Assembly (NCBI GenBank): GCA_913060505.1
Contig: CAJXRQ010000018.1
Coordinates: 1-63,120, forward strand
Length of the DNA stretch: 63,120 nucleotides
Source: an uncultured Desulfovibrio sp.
Lineage (GTDB): Bacteria > Desulfobacterota > Desulfovibrionia > Desulfovibrionales > Desulfovibrionaceae
Reading direction: 5' to 3'
A program made the translations under genes and the position numbers. Under the pieces are notes generated by a model, which was given only the letters and a program-made list of their open reading frames with translations, did not search any database and was not told the origin of the DNA. Shown here piece after piece: positions 45,210 to 54,328 of this stretch (within the stretch, counting starts at the first letter, position 1; each line of letters opens with the position of its first letter).

Positions 45210-47186
45210 CTAGTATTTTTCCCTGATGAGCCGGGCAAAGTTCTCCGGGGTAAAGCCGTATTTTTCGGAGAGCAGTTTACCGGGCGCGGATTGACCAAAA
45301 TGGTCCAGGCCGAGGACAACGCCATCACAACCAACAAACTTGTGCCACAGCTCGGTTCTTCCGGCTTCGGCAGCGGCACGGGCGGTCACCTCGGACGGCA
45401 ACACTTCTTTTTTATACGATTCAGGCTGGTCGTCAAACAGTTTGAAGCTGCAAATGTTGACGACACGGACTTTGCGTTTGAACAATTTGGCGGTTTCCAG
45501 GGCCAGCGAAACTTCCGAACCGGAAGCTACGATGATCAGGTCCGGGGTTCCTTCGCAATCCTTGAGCACGTATCCGCCCTTGCGAGCGCCGTCCTTGACG
45601 GCCGGATATTCGGCCGGGTCCAGAACCGGCAGACCCTGGCGGGTCAGGAACACGCAGGAGGGATGCTGGTCCTGCTTGAAGGCAATGTCCAGACACACGG
45701 CGGTTTCGGTTGCGTCCGCCGGGCGCAGGTCAATGAGGTCCGGAATCAGGCGCAGGCTGCTCACGTGCTCAATGGGCTGGTGTGTGGGGCCGTCCTCGCC
45801 CACCCAGAAGGAATCGTGGGTGAAGATGTACAATGAGGGCAGCTCCTGCAGCGCGGACATGCGGATGGCGTTGCGGCAATAGTCCGCAAAGGTCAGGAAC
45901 GTTGCGCCAAAGGGAATGATGCCGCCGTGGAGGGCCATGCCGTTCATGACGGCGGCCATGGGGAATTCGCGCACGCCATAGGCCAGGTTGCGGGCGTCGT
46001 AGCCGTCGATGGCGAAATTGCCGACGGTTTCGCGGAATTTGGTGGTCTGGTTGGACGGGTCGAGGTCCGCGGAACCGCCCAGCAGGTTCGGCAGCTGGTC
46101 AGTGATTTTGTTCAGGCAGGCGCCCCATGCCTTGCGTGTGGCGATGCTCTCGCCGGGCGCAAACTCGGGCCACTCGATCTTCAGGGCCGAGCGCTTGGTC
46201 ATGATCTGGTTCCAGAGCGCGGCAAAGTCCTTGTCCGAAGCCAGTTTGGCTTCAAGGTTCTTTTTCCATTCCGCAACCTTGGCGCGCATGCCGTCGTGAC
46301 GGCGGCGGAAGTGTTCCTGCACGTCGCCGGGAACATGGAAGTCCTCGGCGGGCAATCCCAGTTTTTCTTTGGAGGCCGCTATTTCGTCAGCCTTGAGGGG
46401 AGCACCGTGGGTGTTGTGGTCACCTTCCATGTGGGCCGTGCCCTTGGCCATGACCGTGTTGCAGACCACCAGCGTGGGCTTGGAGCCTTCCAGCCTGGCG
46501 TCCTGAACAGCCTTGCGGATCTGTTCATGATCGTGGCCGTCGATGTCCAGCACCTGCCAGCACATGCCCTCGAATACCTTGCGGATGTCGGCGCAATCCA
46601 CGCGACTGGTCGGGCCAGCCAGCTGGATTTTGTTGGAATCGTAGAAAACGATGAGCTTGCCCAGTCCCCAGAGTCCGGCCAGCGAAGCGGCTCCAAGGGC
46701 GATGGGTTCCTGAAGGTCTCCGTCCGAGCTGAGCGTGTAGGTGAAATGATCCATGACGTCTGCACCCAGCTTCTGGCGAAGGAAGGCTTCTGCCACGGCC
46801 ATGCCCACGGACATGCCGAAGCCCTGGCCCAGGGGACCTGTGGTCGCTTCAACGCCCGGAGTCAGGTGCACTTCCGGGTGTCCCGGCGTCAGGCTGTCCA
46901 TTTGGCGGAAGTTCTTGATCGCATCCATGCCCACAAAGCCTGTCAGGTGGAGCAGGCTGTAGAGCAGCATGGATTCATGCCCCGCGGAAAGGATGAAGCG
47001 GTCGCGGTTGAACCACTGGGCGTCATCCGGGTCGAAATTCAGAAAATCAGAGTACAGCAGAGTTGCGAAGTCTGCGGAGGACATGGCTCCGCCGGGGTGT
47101 CCGGAGTTGGCCTTGGCCACCCCGTCCATGATCAGCCCCTTGACCACGGCAACGGTCTTCTGGTCCATCCGGCTATCATCCTTCAT
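45210..47186 (-). CDS. tkt: Transketolase
   Basis: A 658-residue thiamine-diphosphate enzyme of full length that moves two-carbon units in the non-oxidative pentose phosphate pathway. ThDP/Mg motif: SSDGDLQEP...VFYDSNKI. Substrate and cofactor residues appear in KANSGHPGGAMS, GPLGQGFG, HDSFWVGEDGPTHQPIEH and HFGQSAPG. GGGGA nine bases upstream favours the ATG at 47186; a TTG three codons earlier is possible. It follows rpiB by 21 bases, its direct pathway neighbour (ribose-5-phosphate supply). Confidence 0.97.
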   Translation of the reverse strand: MKDDSRMDQKTVAVVKGLIMDGVAKANSGHPGGAMSSADFATLLYSDFLNFDPDDAQWFNRDRFILSAGHESMLLYSLLHLTGFVGMDAIKNFRQMDSLTPGHPEVHLTPGVEATTGPLGQGFGMSVGMAVAEAFLRQKLGADVMDHFTYTLSSDGDLQEPIALGAASLAGLWGLGKLIVFYDSNKIQLAGPTSRVDCADIRKVFEGMCWQVLDIDGHDHEQIRKAVQDARLEGSKPTLVVCNTVMAKGTAHMEGDHNTHGAPLKADEIAASKEKLGLPAEDFHVPGDVQEHFRRRHDGMRAKVAEWKKNLEAKLASDKDFAALWNQIMTKRSALKIEWPEFAPGESIATRKAWGACLNKITDQLPNLLGGSADLDPSNQTTKFRETVGNFAIDGYDARNLAYGVREFPMAAVMNGMALHGGIIPFGATFLTFADYCRNAIRMSALQELPSLYIFTHDSFWVGEDGPTHQPIEHVSSLRLIPDLIDLRPADATETAVCLDIAFKQDQHPSCVFLTRQGLPVLDPAEYPAVKDGARKGGYVLKDCEGTPDLIIVASGSEVSLALETAKLFKRKVRVVNICSFKLFDDQPESYKKEVLPSEVTARAAAEAGRTELWHKFVGCDGVVLGLDHFGQSAPGKLLSEKYGFTPENFARLIREKY

Positions 47187-47207
47187 GATTCTCAATCCCC
47201 TTTGCTC

Positions 47208-47648
47208 TTACTTGCTGACGGTTTCAATGAGGTCGATGCGGCGTTTGTGGCGATCGCCTTCGAACTCGGTTTCAAGATATGCCTTAACAATGCCTTCGGC
47301 GACACCGATGCCGATGACGCGTTCTCCCAGGCAAAGCACGTTGGCGTCGTTATGCGCACGTGCCATGCGGGCCATAAATTCGTTGGTGCATACGGTGGCA
47401 CGTACTCCGGGAAAGCGGTTGGCGGTAATGGACATGCCCAATCCCGTTCCGCAGATCAGGATGCCGAGGCCCTCACCGTTGGCGGCCTTTTTGGCCACCG
47501 AGGCGGCGAACTCGGGATAGTCGCAACTTTCGGCACAATCCGGGCCCATGTCCAATACGTTCATTCCCCATGACTCAAGGACGGCAACCAGATGTTTCTT
47601 GAGGTTGAATCCGCCGTGGTCCGAACCGATGATAATGGTCTTGGCCAT
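47208..47648 (-). CDS. rpiB: Ribose-5-phosphate isomerase B
   Basis: A 146-residue RpiB that interconverts ribose-5-phosphate and ribulose-5-phosphate. Catalytic base Cys66 lies in ICGTGLGMSI; His11 (GSDHGG) and His99 (ARAHND) complete the site. AAGGA precedes the ATG with a slightly long spacing. In the rpoH operon, 24 bases behind a small coiled-coil gene and ahead of tkt. Confidence 0.96.
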   Translation of the reverse strand: MAKTIIIGSDHGGFNLKKHLVAVLESWGMNVLDMGPDCAESCDYPEFAASVAKKAANGEGLGILICGTGLGMSITANRFPGVRATVCTNEFMARMARAHNDANVLCLGERVIGIGVAEGIVKAYLETEFEGDRHKRRIDLIETVSK

Positions 47649-47672
47649 CTCTGCAATCCTTGCCGTGGTCGG

Positions 47673-47978
47673 CTATTCCCCGCCTTTTTGAGCGGCGGTG
47701 CGTTCCTGTTTTCCCTGTTCCAATTCGTCTTCAAGAGTCCCGATCTCCTCTTTGAGAAACCGGATCTGCCTGAGAATACGTTCCTTTTCCTCTTTGCGGC
47801 CTCGCGGCGCTTCCGCGATGCGGCCGAGATGCACATATTCCTCTTCGAGCTGCTTTTCAAGCCGCCCGATTTCAAACCTGCGCAAGGAGGTCTTGCCCAT
47901 CCATCGGATTTCGTCAAGCCAGACCTTGAATCCGAACACCAGATTGTCGATGATGCCGTCGGGGTGATATCCACTCAT
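47673..47978 (-). CDS. Small coiled-coil protein of unknown function
   Basis: A 101-residue soluble protein. The first ~35 residues contain IIDNLVFGFKVWLDEIRWMGK; the rest is a strongly charged heptad-like coiled coil (FEIGRLEKQLEEEYVHLG...ILRQIRFLKEEIGTLEDELEQ). No named domain is recognised. GGAGG precedes the ATG, and the start overlaps the upstream lipoprotein stop by four bases, so it is co-translated with the LolB-like gene. Confidence 0.75.
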   Translation of the reverse strand: MSGYHPDGIIDNLVFGFKVWLDEIRWMGKTSLRRFEIGRLEKQLEEEYVHLGRIAEAPRGRKEEKERILRQIRFLKEEIGTLEDELEQGKQERTAAQKGGE

Positions 47979-48811
47979 GGTTTTTCCTCCGTTGGCCTAT
48001 GGCCGTCCAGATCAAACAGCTCCGTGCCTTCGGGCAGCGGAAGATCAAGTTTTTGCTCTGGCCACGCCTGTTGTTTCAGTTCACGGCTCTTGATGTGCAG
48101 CACGCCTTTTTCTCCGGTTTCCAACTGGAGTGAAATCATGTTGGGCTGCGGAGCGGTTCCCGTTTCCGGATAGCGATTGAAGTCTATGCTCCAGTGGAGT
48201 GTCGGGCGGTTTTTGAACTGTGTGATACCTTCCATACGCACCGGGCGCGCCCAGCCGTCGAGCAGCAGACGGGTCACCGGCCCCTGATTGAAGGTGTACT
48301 CAAAGCCTTTGGCGGAGCGGATAGCCTCATGAGGGGGATACGGAAGCAGTTCCGCATATGATCCGCCCAGCATCAGGGCCAGATCACGCAACGGAAAGGG
48401 AAACGGCATGCCCAGGCGTTGGGCTCCGACGACGGGATAAGGGTGTGTGTATGCGGCTTTCTGGTCCGGGTAGTAGGCGGTCAGGCCGCCGTCGTCTTCC
48501 CGAATATGGGTCAACATACGTCCCATTCCGGCGGCCACATCAAGGCGCAAAGGACGCGCAAAGTCGCCCCACAACCTGATTACGGTCCGATTGCTGCGTT
48601 TGGTTGGTTTGACGCGGGTGTAATACAGGCTGGCCGAAACCACGAGAGACTTGCCCTGTGGAGGGGCACAGTATGCGTCTTTAAAGACGGCATAGGCCTT
48701 GTCCGGGCCGTCCATGCCCGGAGCAAACACTTTTTTGGGCGCACACCCGGCGAACAAAGCCGAGCACGCACACAGGGTCAGCAGGGAGAAGCAGACTGTG
48801 CGGATGTTCAT
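47975..48811 (-). CDS. LolB-like outer-membrane lipoprotein
   Basis: A 278-residue lipoprotein: lipobox LFAGC with Cys23. The mature part is beta-rich (SLVVSASLYYTRVK, NRTVIRLWGDFARPLRLDV, LTAYYPDQKAAY, a FEYTFNQGPVTRLLLDGW strand pair), compatible with a LolA/LolB-type half-barrel that shuttles or inserts lipoproteins. Sequence identity to E. coli LolB is not obvious, so this is a fold-level guess. It overlaps genes on both sides by four bases, downstream of a TPR lipoprotein. Confidence 0.7.
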   Translation of the reverse strand: MNIRTVCFSLLTLCACSALFAGCAPKKVFAPGMDGPDKAYAVFKDAYCAPPQGKSLVVSASLYYTRVKPTKRSNRTVIRLWGDFARPLRLDVAAGMGRMLTHIREDDGGLTAYYPDQKAAYTHPYPVVGAQRLGMPFPFPLRDLALMLGGSYAELLPYPPHEAIRSAKGFEYTFNQGPVTRLLLDGWARPVRMEGITQFKNRPTLHWSIDFNRYPETGTAPQPNMISLQLETGEKGVLHIKSRELKQQAWPEQKLDLPLPEGTELFDLDGHRPTEEKP

Positions 48812-50562
48812 AGCTCATTCAGCTTGCGGTTCAATTGTTTGGGATCCCCGCCACGTTTCAGGGCTTTCTGATAGCCTTTCCGGGCTTGCTTGGTCTTGCC
48901 GACAGATTGGGCGATGTCACCGTAGTGTTCCCAGATGGTGGGGTCGCCGTTTTCAATGGAAACGGCTTCAAGGATAGTTTTCCACGCCTTTTTGTATTCT
49001 TTGCGCTTGAAGTGGACCCAGGCCACGGAGTCCAGAATGAATCCATTGCCGGGATCGAGGCGCGCGGCATTGTTCACCAACACCAGAGCACGGTCCAGAT
49101 CTCTGCCTTCCTCGGCAAGGGAGTAGCCCACGAAGTTGAGGGCTTCGGGATGATCCGGTTGTTTGACCAACAGGTCTTCCATTATTTTCAGCGCTTCGGA
49201 ACGCTGGTGCATGCTGTCCAGCAGCATGGCGAGTTCATACATCAGCTCGGAATCGTCCGGTTTCCTGTCCAGTCCGTTCTTCAGCACGTCCAAAGCGGCC
49301 TGTTTGTCTCCGCGTGCGGAAAGCAGCGACGCCTTGAGGATGTAAAAACGGTTCTGCTCCGGGAACATTTTCAGCCCCTGAGCAACGGTGGCTTCGGCTT
49401 CCTGCTTTTTGCCCATCAGGTTCAGCAACTGCGCACGGAACTGGAGAGCCCGCGGATAGTGCTTGTCATCCTGAGCAACATTGGCCAGAAATTTAAGGGC
49501 TTTTTCCGGATCGGATTCGCCTTCATGGGCGATGACCGCCTTGTAGAACCAGTATTCCGCCGGAATGGGGGTGGTTCCGCCCAAAACGTCCAACACGGTG
49601 GATGCCTGCGCATAAAAGCCTTCGGACATGAAACTGTTGGTCGCATCCAACAGAAACGATTTTGTCTTGGGGCCGTCCATGGCAAGGTCCAACGCCTTGT
49701 CTGCGTTGTTGAGCTTGACGTTGATGTCGATGAGACGCAGCCGCACTTCCGGGCCGCCGTCCACCTCAAGCAGGCGTTCGTAAGTCTTTTCGGCAAGGGT
49801 GAACTGGCGGGTGAGTTCATATTGGTAGGCCAGCTCCGCAAGGCCTTCCACAAAGTCGGGATAGCTCTCAAGGGCCTTTTTCAGGTTGTCGATGGCCTTT
49901 TCCCTATCGCCCAGTTTGCCCAGTGCGCGGGAACGGTAATAGTAGGTTTCGGCTGTGCTTTTGTCCTTGGGGATGGCGTTGAGCTGGTCCAGACCATCGG
50001 CGTATTGGCCAACTTCCACCAGCATCTGGCCGTATTTTTCCCGGGCCTCCATGTCATTCGGCCGTTCCTTGAGGTATGCGTCCATGATGGATGCGGCCCG
50101 TGCCGTCTTGCCTTCCATGAGCCATGAGTTGACCAGATACATGGTCATGATCCGGTCACCAGGATATTTATTCAGGCCTTCTTCCAGAATCAGGCGAGCC
50201 TTGCGGCCATTTTTTTCTTCAGTCCAGTAAAGGGCTGCCTTGTCCCTGTAGAGTTGGGGCGAGGAGTGATCCACCATGAGCCTTTCCAGGGCATCAAGAG
50301 TTTGCTGCTGCAATTTGCCTAGCTGTTCCCGCGTTACGCTGCCGGGAGTTTGCAATGCACGGTTCAGTTGCCCGGCAAGATCCTGATAAACAAGAAAATT
50401 ATATGTTGTTTCGGCTTTGGGCGATATGGCTACCGAACCCGTTGCCGCCGGGTTGTGGGTGGACTGTACGCAGCCGGTAACCGCCAGAGCCAGGGCTGCC
50501 AGAAGACAGAACCGGACCGGAGTCCGGAAAATAGTCGCACGATGACGCATTGAATTTCGCAC
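48808..50562 (-). CDS. TPR-repeat lipoprotein
   Basis: A 584-residue protein with a lipobox (VTGC, Cys31) followed by about a dozen tetratricopeptide repeats (for example AYQYELTRQFTLAEKTYERLLE, LLNLMGKKQEAEATVAQGL, AWVHFKRKEYKKAWKTI). TPR lipoproteins act as scaffolds at the inner face of the outer membrane. The GTG start at 50562 shares its first base with the rpoH stop (TAGTG) and has GAGGA nine bases upstream; an ATG four codons on is possible. Translation is coupled to rpoH. Confidence 0.88.
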   Translation of the reverse strand: MRNSMRHRATIFRTPVRFCLLAALALAVTGCVQSTHNPAATGSVAISPKAETTYNFLVYQDLAGQLNRALQTPGSVTREQLGKLQQQTLDALERLMVDHSSPQLYRDKAALYWTEEKNGRKARLILEEGLNKYPGDRIMTMYLVNSWLMEGKTARAASIMDAYLKERPNDMEAREKYGQMLVEVGQYADGLDQLNAIPKDKSTAETYYYRSRALGKLGDREKAIDNLKKALESYPDFVEGLAELAYQYELTRQFTLAEKTYERLLEVDGGPEVRLRLIDINVKLNNADKALDLAMDGPKTKSFLLDATNSFMSEGFYAQASTVLDVLGGTTPIPAEYWFYKAVIAHEGESDPEKALKFLANVAQDDKHYPRALQFRAQLLNLMGKKQEAEATVAQGLKMFPEQNRFYILKASLLSARGDKQAALDVLKNGLDRKPDDSELMYELAMLLDSMHQRSEALKIMEDLLVKQPDHPEALNFVGYSLAEEGRDLDRALVLVNNAARLDPGNGFILDSVAWVHFKRKEYKKAWKTILEAVSIENGDPTIWEHYGDIAQSVGKTKQARKGYQKALKRGGDPKQLNRKLNEL

Positions 50563-51557
50563 TACGCTTCTTCCTCGATCCAGTCCCTGGAGAAATCCTG
50601 TACCTGTTCCGCGAGGTGGTCGCGGATTTTTTTGAGCAATCGTGCTTCGATCTGGCGAACCCGTTCTCGGGTCACGTCAAACTGTTCTCCGATTTCTCGC
50701 AGGGTGACAGGATCTTCGGAAAGCAGGCGGTCATTGAGAATGACTGCTTCCTTTTCGTTGAGCAGGGGCTCGATGGTCTTGAGATTGTCTATGAGCAGGC
50801 CGGTTATCTCGTCGTTGGCGAGCCTTTCTTCCACGCCCGGATCCAGCGCAGGCAGAAAATCCATGTGCGTGGCGTCGGAGTTTTCTCCCACGGGCTGGCT
50901 GAGTGACATGTCGTTTTTGGAAAGCCGCAGGTCCATTTCCTCAATGTCCGCCTGTGAGACGTTCAGGTTCTCGGACAATACTTCGGTAGTGGGGTCGAAC
51001 CCCTGAGTCAGCAGGCGCTGGCGTTCCTTGTTCAGGTTATAGAACAGCTTGCGCTGGGTCTGGGTCGTGCCGATCTTGACCAGCCGCCAGTTGTCCATGA
51101 TGAACTTGAGGATGTAGGCCTTGATCCAGAAGGCCGCATAGTAGGAAAACTTGATGCCTTTTTCCGGATCGAATTTCTGCACGGCCTTCATGAGACCGAC
51201 GTTGCCTTCCTGAATCAGGTCCAGCGCGTTCTGCATCCATCGGCGTTGGAAGTCCATGGCTATTTTGACCACCAGACGAAGGTGTGATGACACCAGCCGG
51301 AAGGCCGCGTCCTGATCGTTGTTTTCACGAACGCGCACGGCCAGATTATATTCCTCGTCCGGTTCCAGCATGGGGAAACGGGCGATTTCCTTGAGGTAGA
51401 GTTGCAACGGATCGCGCAGCCCGACTTCCGACCCTTTGAGTTCAAACGGCGCAGGAAGAGTGTCGGACTTTTTTTTCACCAGATCCTTTGACTTTTTTGC
51501 TTCCACGATTTCCGGGATGCGGACTGTTTCTTTGGGTTGTTTTTTTTTGGATTTCAT
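50562..51557 (-). CDS. rpoH: RNA polymerase sigma-32 factor RpoH
   Basis: A 331-residue group 3 sigma factor. Region 2 (~65-160) shows DLIQEGNVGLMKAVQKFDPEKGIKFSYYAAFWIKAYI. The RpoH box QRKLFYNLNK lies at 168-177, and region 4 has TLREIGEQFDVTRERVRQIEARLLKKI. A Lys-rich N-terminal extension of ~30 residues is unusual. It should direct heat-shock transcription; htpG, htpX and degP in this window are possible targets, though no convincing sigma-32 promoter was seen at them. First gene of a seven-gene operon. Confidence 0.95.
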   Translation of the reverse strand: MKSKKKQPKETVRIPEIVEAKKSKDLVKKKSDTLPAPFELKGSEVGLRDPLQLYLKEIARFPMLEPDEEYNLAVRVRENNDQDAAFRLVSSHLRLVVKIAMDFQRRWMQNALDLIQEGNVGLMKAVQKFDPEKGIKFSYYAAFWIKAYILKFIMDNWRLVKIGTTQTQRKLFYNLNKERQRLLTQGFDPTTEVLSENLNVSQADIEEMDLRLSKNDMSLSQPVGENSDATHMDFLPALDPGVEERLANDEITGLLIDNLKTIEPLLNEKEAVILNDRLLSEDPVTLREIGEQFDVTRERVRQIEARLLKKIRDHLAEQVQDFSRDWIEEEA

Positions 51558-51576
51558 TATGGCAAGTTATTTGAAA

Positions 51577-51592
51577 GGCGCCTTTGGGCGCC
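51577..51592 (-). promoter_or_regulatory. Small GC hairpin in the rpoH leader
   Basis: GGCGCC-CAAA-GGCGCC on the minus strand, 20 bases upstream of the rpoH start. Leader structure could affect rpoH translation, which is known to be temperature-controlled in other bacteria; this is only a suggestion. Confidence 0.35.
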
Positions 51593-51817
51593 CGAATATT
51601 TTTCATTGTGCGTCCAAAGTATATGACTATAATTTTTATTCGTGCTTTTCAATGTTTTTCAGTCCGGAGTGGCTCTGTTTGTTTTGGCAGCCCCACCCCC
51701 GGCCCCGCGCACTTGATTTTTTCATGGGCACGGACTACATCAAGCAATCTTGATATATTTACAAAGGCAAGGACTGCGCCGCATGTGTGGGGTGTTTGCC
51801 TTTCCCGGGAGGAGCAA

Positions 51818-54253
51818 ATGTCCGATTTCAGAAGCATACTCGAAGACGACAATATATATTTTTATGACGGCGGGTACGGTACCCTGCTTATGGAACGGGG
51901 GCTACCTGCGGGGCTTTCCCCGGAATTGTGGGGGCTTGAGCAGCCCGATATCATCGCGTCCGCCTACCGCGATTATGTCGAAGCGGGAGCCAACGTCATC
52001 ACTTCCAACACGTTCGGCGGTTCCGGTCCCAAGCTTGGTGCGAACGTGGATGTCTTCGATCTGAACCGGCGCATGGTGGAGCTGGCTCGCAAGGTTGCGG
52101 ACGGCAGGGCTTTTGTGGCTGCATCCATCGGCCCGACCGGAAAATTTGTGGAGCCGTTGGGTGACATGAGTTTCCGCGAGCTGGTGAATATTTTCAAGGA
52201 ACAAATCAAGGGGTGCGTGGCTGGCGGGGCCGATCTGATCATGGGTGAGACCCATTTCGATCTTGCCGAAGCCAAGGCCGTGGTGGTGGCTACCCGCGAG
52301 GTGTGCGATCTGCCCGTTGCCGTTTCCATGACTTTTGAGGGTGATGCCTGTCTGACGGGCACAAGTCCGCTGACGTTCGTGGACACCATGCAGAACATGG
52401 GTGTGGAGCTTATCGGCACCAACTGCTCGGCTGGTCCCGAGCAAATGTATAACACCCTGGCTTCCTGGTCTTCCCGGCTTGCCACGCCGACTTTTGCCGA
52501 GGCCAACGCGGGACTGCCCGAACTGGACGACGAGGGCAACACCATATTCCGTTTGGCTCCCGAACCGTTTGCCAGGCAGGCCGTACGTCTGCTGGACGTG
52601 GGAGCGAAATTCGTGGGTGGCTGTTGCGGCACCACGCCGGAACATATCCGCCAGCTCCGGGCCTTGGCCGAAGGCCGCAAGTGGAAGCGCCCTGAACCTT
52701 CGGACACTGCGCAAACCGTGCTTACTTCCCGTTCCCAGAGTGTTCCCGTCGGATTTGATCATCGCGGTGTGATCATCGGGGAACGCATCAATCCTACGGG
52801 CAAGAAGCAGCTTACAGCGGAATTGCAGGAAGGCGAATTTACCGAGGCCCTGCGCTTTGCCGAAGAGCAGCTGGAACAGGGCGCACCTGTTCTGGATGTC
52901 AACGTTGGCGCTCCTTTGGTGGAGGAAGCTTCCCTGCTCCCCGAATTGGTCAAGACGCTTGTTTCTCGTTTTCCCTGCCCCCTGTCCATCGATTCCAACG
53001 ATTCGGATGCCGTGGAAGCGGGATTGTGGAACTATCCGGGATCTCCTCTGGTCAACTCCATTTCCGGTGAGCCGGGAAAAATGGAACGGCTCGGCCCGGT
53101 GTGCAAAAAGTTCGGCGCGCCTTTCATCCTGTTGCCCATTCAGGGAAAGAAGCTGCCTGTCACTTCCGTTGAACGCATTGCCGTGATCGAGGATTTACTG
53201 GATCAGGCGCTTGCGCTGGGCATCCCCCGCCGTCTCATTGTGGTGGATTGTCTTGCTTTGACGGTTTCCTCCAAGCCGGAGGCCGCAAAACATTTTTTTG
53301 AGACCGTGCGTCACTGCAAGGAACAGTTGGGACTGGCAACCACGGTAGGGTTATCCAATGTTTCCTTTGGGCTGCCCGCCCGCGAGTTGCTCAACTCCAC
53401 GTTTATGGCCATGGCCATGACATCGGGTTTGACTTCGTTCATCTCCAATCCGAACTCCGAACGCCTTCAGGAAACACTGCACAGCGTGGAAGTGTTGCTG
53501 AACCGCGATGCGCAGGCCGAGCGATATATCAATCGCTATGCGGACTGGACGCCGGGCAGCGGCTCCGGTGCGGCTTCAGGAGCGGCCCCTGCCAAAGGCG
53601 CCGGAAAAGATTCGGCTGGCGGTGACACCGGAGCGCAATCCGTGCTTTCCGCCGTTGTTTCGGGGAACCGGGAAGGTGTGGTCGCTCTTGTTGAGGCAGA
53701 ACTGGACAAGGGGATCGAGGCCATGAAGATCGTCAACGACATGCTCATTCCGGGCATCCTTGAAGTTGGCGAAAAGTATGATCGCAAGGAATATTTCCTG
53801 CCGCAACTGTTGCGTTCCGCCGAAACCATGCAAACCGCGTTTGGCCGCCTGCAGCCCCTGTTGGACGCTTCCGAGGAAGGCCACAGCAAGCCGGTCGTCA
53901 TTATGGCCACGGTGGAGGGTGACATTCACGACATCGGCAAGAATATCGTTTGCCTCATGCTCAAGAACTACGGATTCGAAGTGGTGGATCTGGGCAAGGA
54001 CGTTCCGGCCACGCGCATTGTGGACGCGGCCGAGGAACACGGCGCAAGGATCATCGGGCTTTCTGCGCTGATGACCACGACCATGGTGCGCATGGAGGAT
54101 ACGGTCAATCTGGTCAGGGAACGCGGCATGGATACCAAGGTTATTATCGGCGGGGCTGTGGTCACGGACAAATTCTTCCCCTCCATCGGTGCGGACGGCT
54201 GGTCCACGGATGCCATGGAGGCCGTGAAATTGGCCCAAAGGCTGATTCAGTGA
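51818..54253 (+). CDS. metH: Cobalamin-dependent methionine synthase lacking the reactivation domain
   Basis: An 811-residue MetH. The homocysteine domain (~1-300) has zinc ligands Cys203, Cys269 and Cys270. The pterin-binding domain is at ~320-580 (GERINPTGKK, LDVNVGAP, SIDSNDSDAVEAG). A Gly/Ala linker precedes the B12 cap and B12 domain with GDIHDIGKN, where His704 is the lower cobalt ligand. The C-terminal AdoMet-binding reactivation domain of E. coli MetH is absent, so reductive rescue of oxidised cobalamin must come from another protein. GGGAGGAG sets the start at 51818. First gene of a five-gene run. Confidence 0.96.
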   Translation: MSDFRSILEDDNIYFYDGGYGTLLMERGLPAGLSPELWGLEQPDIIASAYRDYVEAGANVITSNTFGGSGPKLGANVDVFDLNRRMVELARKVADGRAFVAASIGPTGKFVEPLGDMSFRELVNIFKEQIKGCVAGGADLIMGETHFDLAEAKAVVVATREVCDLPVAVSMTFEGDACLTGTSPLTFVDTMQNMGVELIGTNCSAGPEQMYNTLASWSSRLATPTFAEANAGLPELDDEGNTIFRLAPEPFARQAVRLLDVGAKFVGGCCGTTPEHIRQLRALAEGRKWKRPEPSDTAQTVLTSRSQSVPVGFDHRGVIIGERINPTGKKQLTAELQEGEFTEALRFAEEQLEQGAPVLDVNVGAPLVEEASLLPELVKTLVSRFPCPLSIDSNDSDAVEAGLWNYPGSPLVNSISGEPGKMERLGPVCKKFGAPFILLPIQGKKLPVTSVERIAVIEDLLDQALALGIPRRLIVVDCLALTVSSKPEAAKHFFETVRHCKEQLGLATTVGLSNVSFGLPARELLNSTFMAMAMTSGLTSFISNPNSERLQETLHSVEVLLNRDAQAERYINRYADWTPGSGSGAASGAAPAKGAGKDSAGGDTGAQSVLSAVVSGNREGVVALVEAELDKGIEAMKIVNDMLIPGILEVGEKYDRKEYFLPQLLRSAETMQTAFGRLQPLLDASEEGHSKPVVIMATVEGDIHDIGKNIVCLMLKNYGFEVVDLGKDVPATRIVDAAEEHGARIIGLSALMTTTMVRMEDTVNLVRERGMDTKVIIGGAVVTDKFFPSIGADGWSTDAMEAVKLAQRLIQ

Positions 54254-54328
54254 GCCCAAGTGCGCGGGAACTGCTTCAAATCCGGTGAAAAGCTTGCTAT
54301 AGCACGCGCAGAAAACATCGAGGTGCTT

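Noticed and set aside
45927..47573. 548-codon open frame on the plus strand
   Set aside because: Antisense to transketolase and rpiB, both unmistakable.
48835..50127. 430-codon open frame on the plus strand
   Set aside because: Antisense to the TPR lipoprotein; no motif.
51558..51817. SAM, SAH or cobalamin riboswitch before metH
   Set aside because: No consensus core found. There is only a simple AAAGGCAA/TTGCCTTT hairpin just before the ribosome site, and no known class fits.
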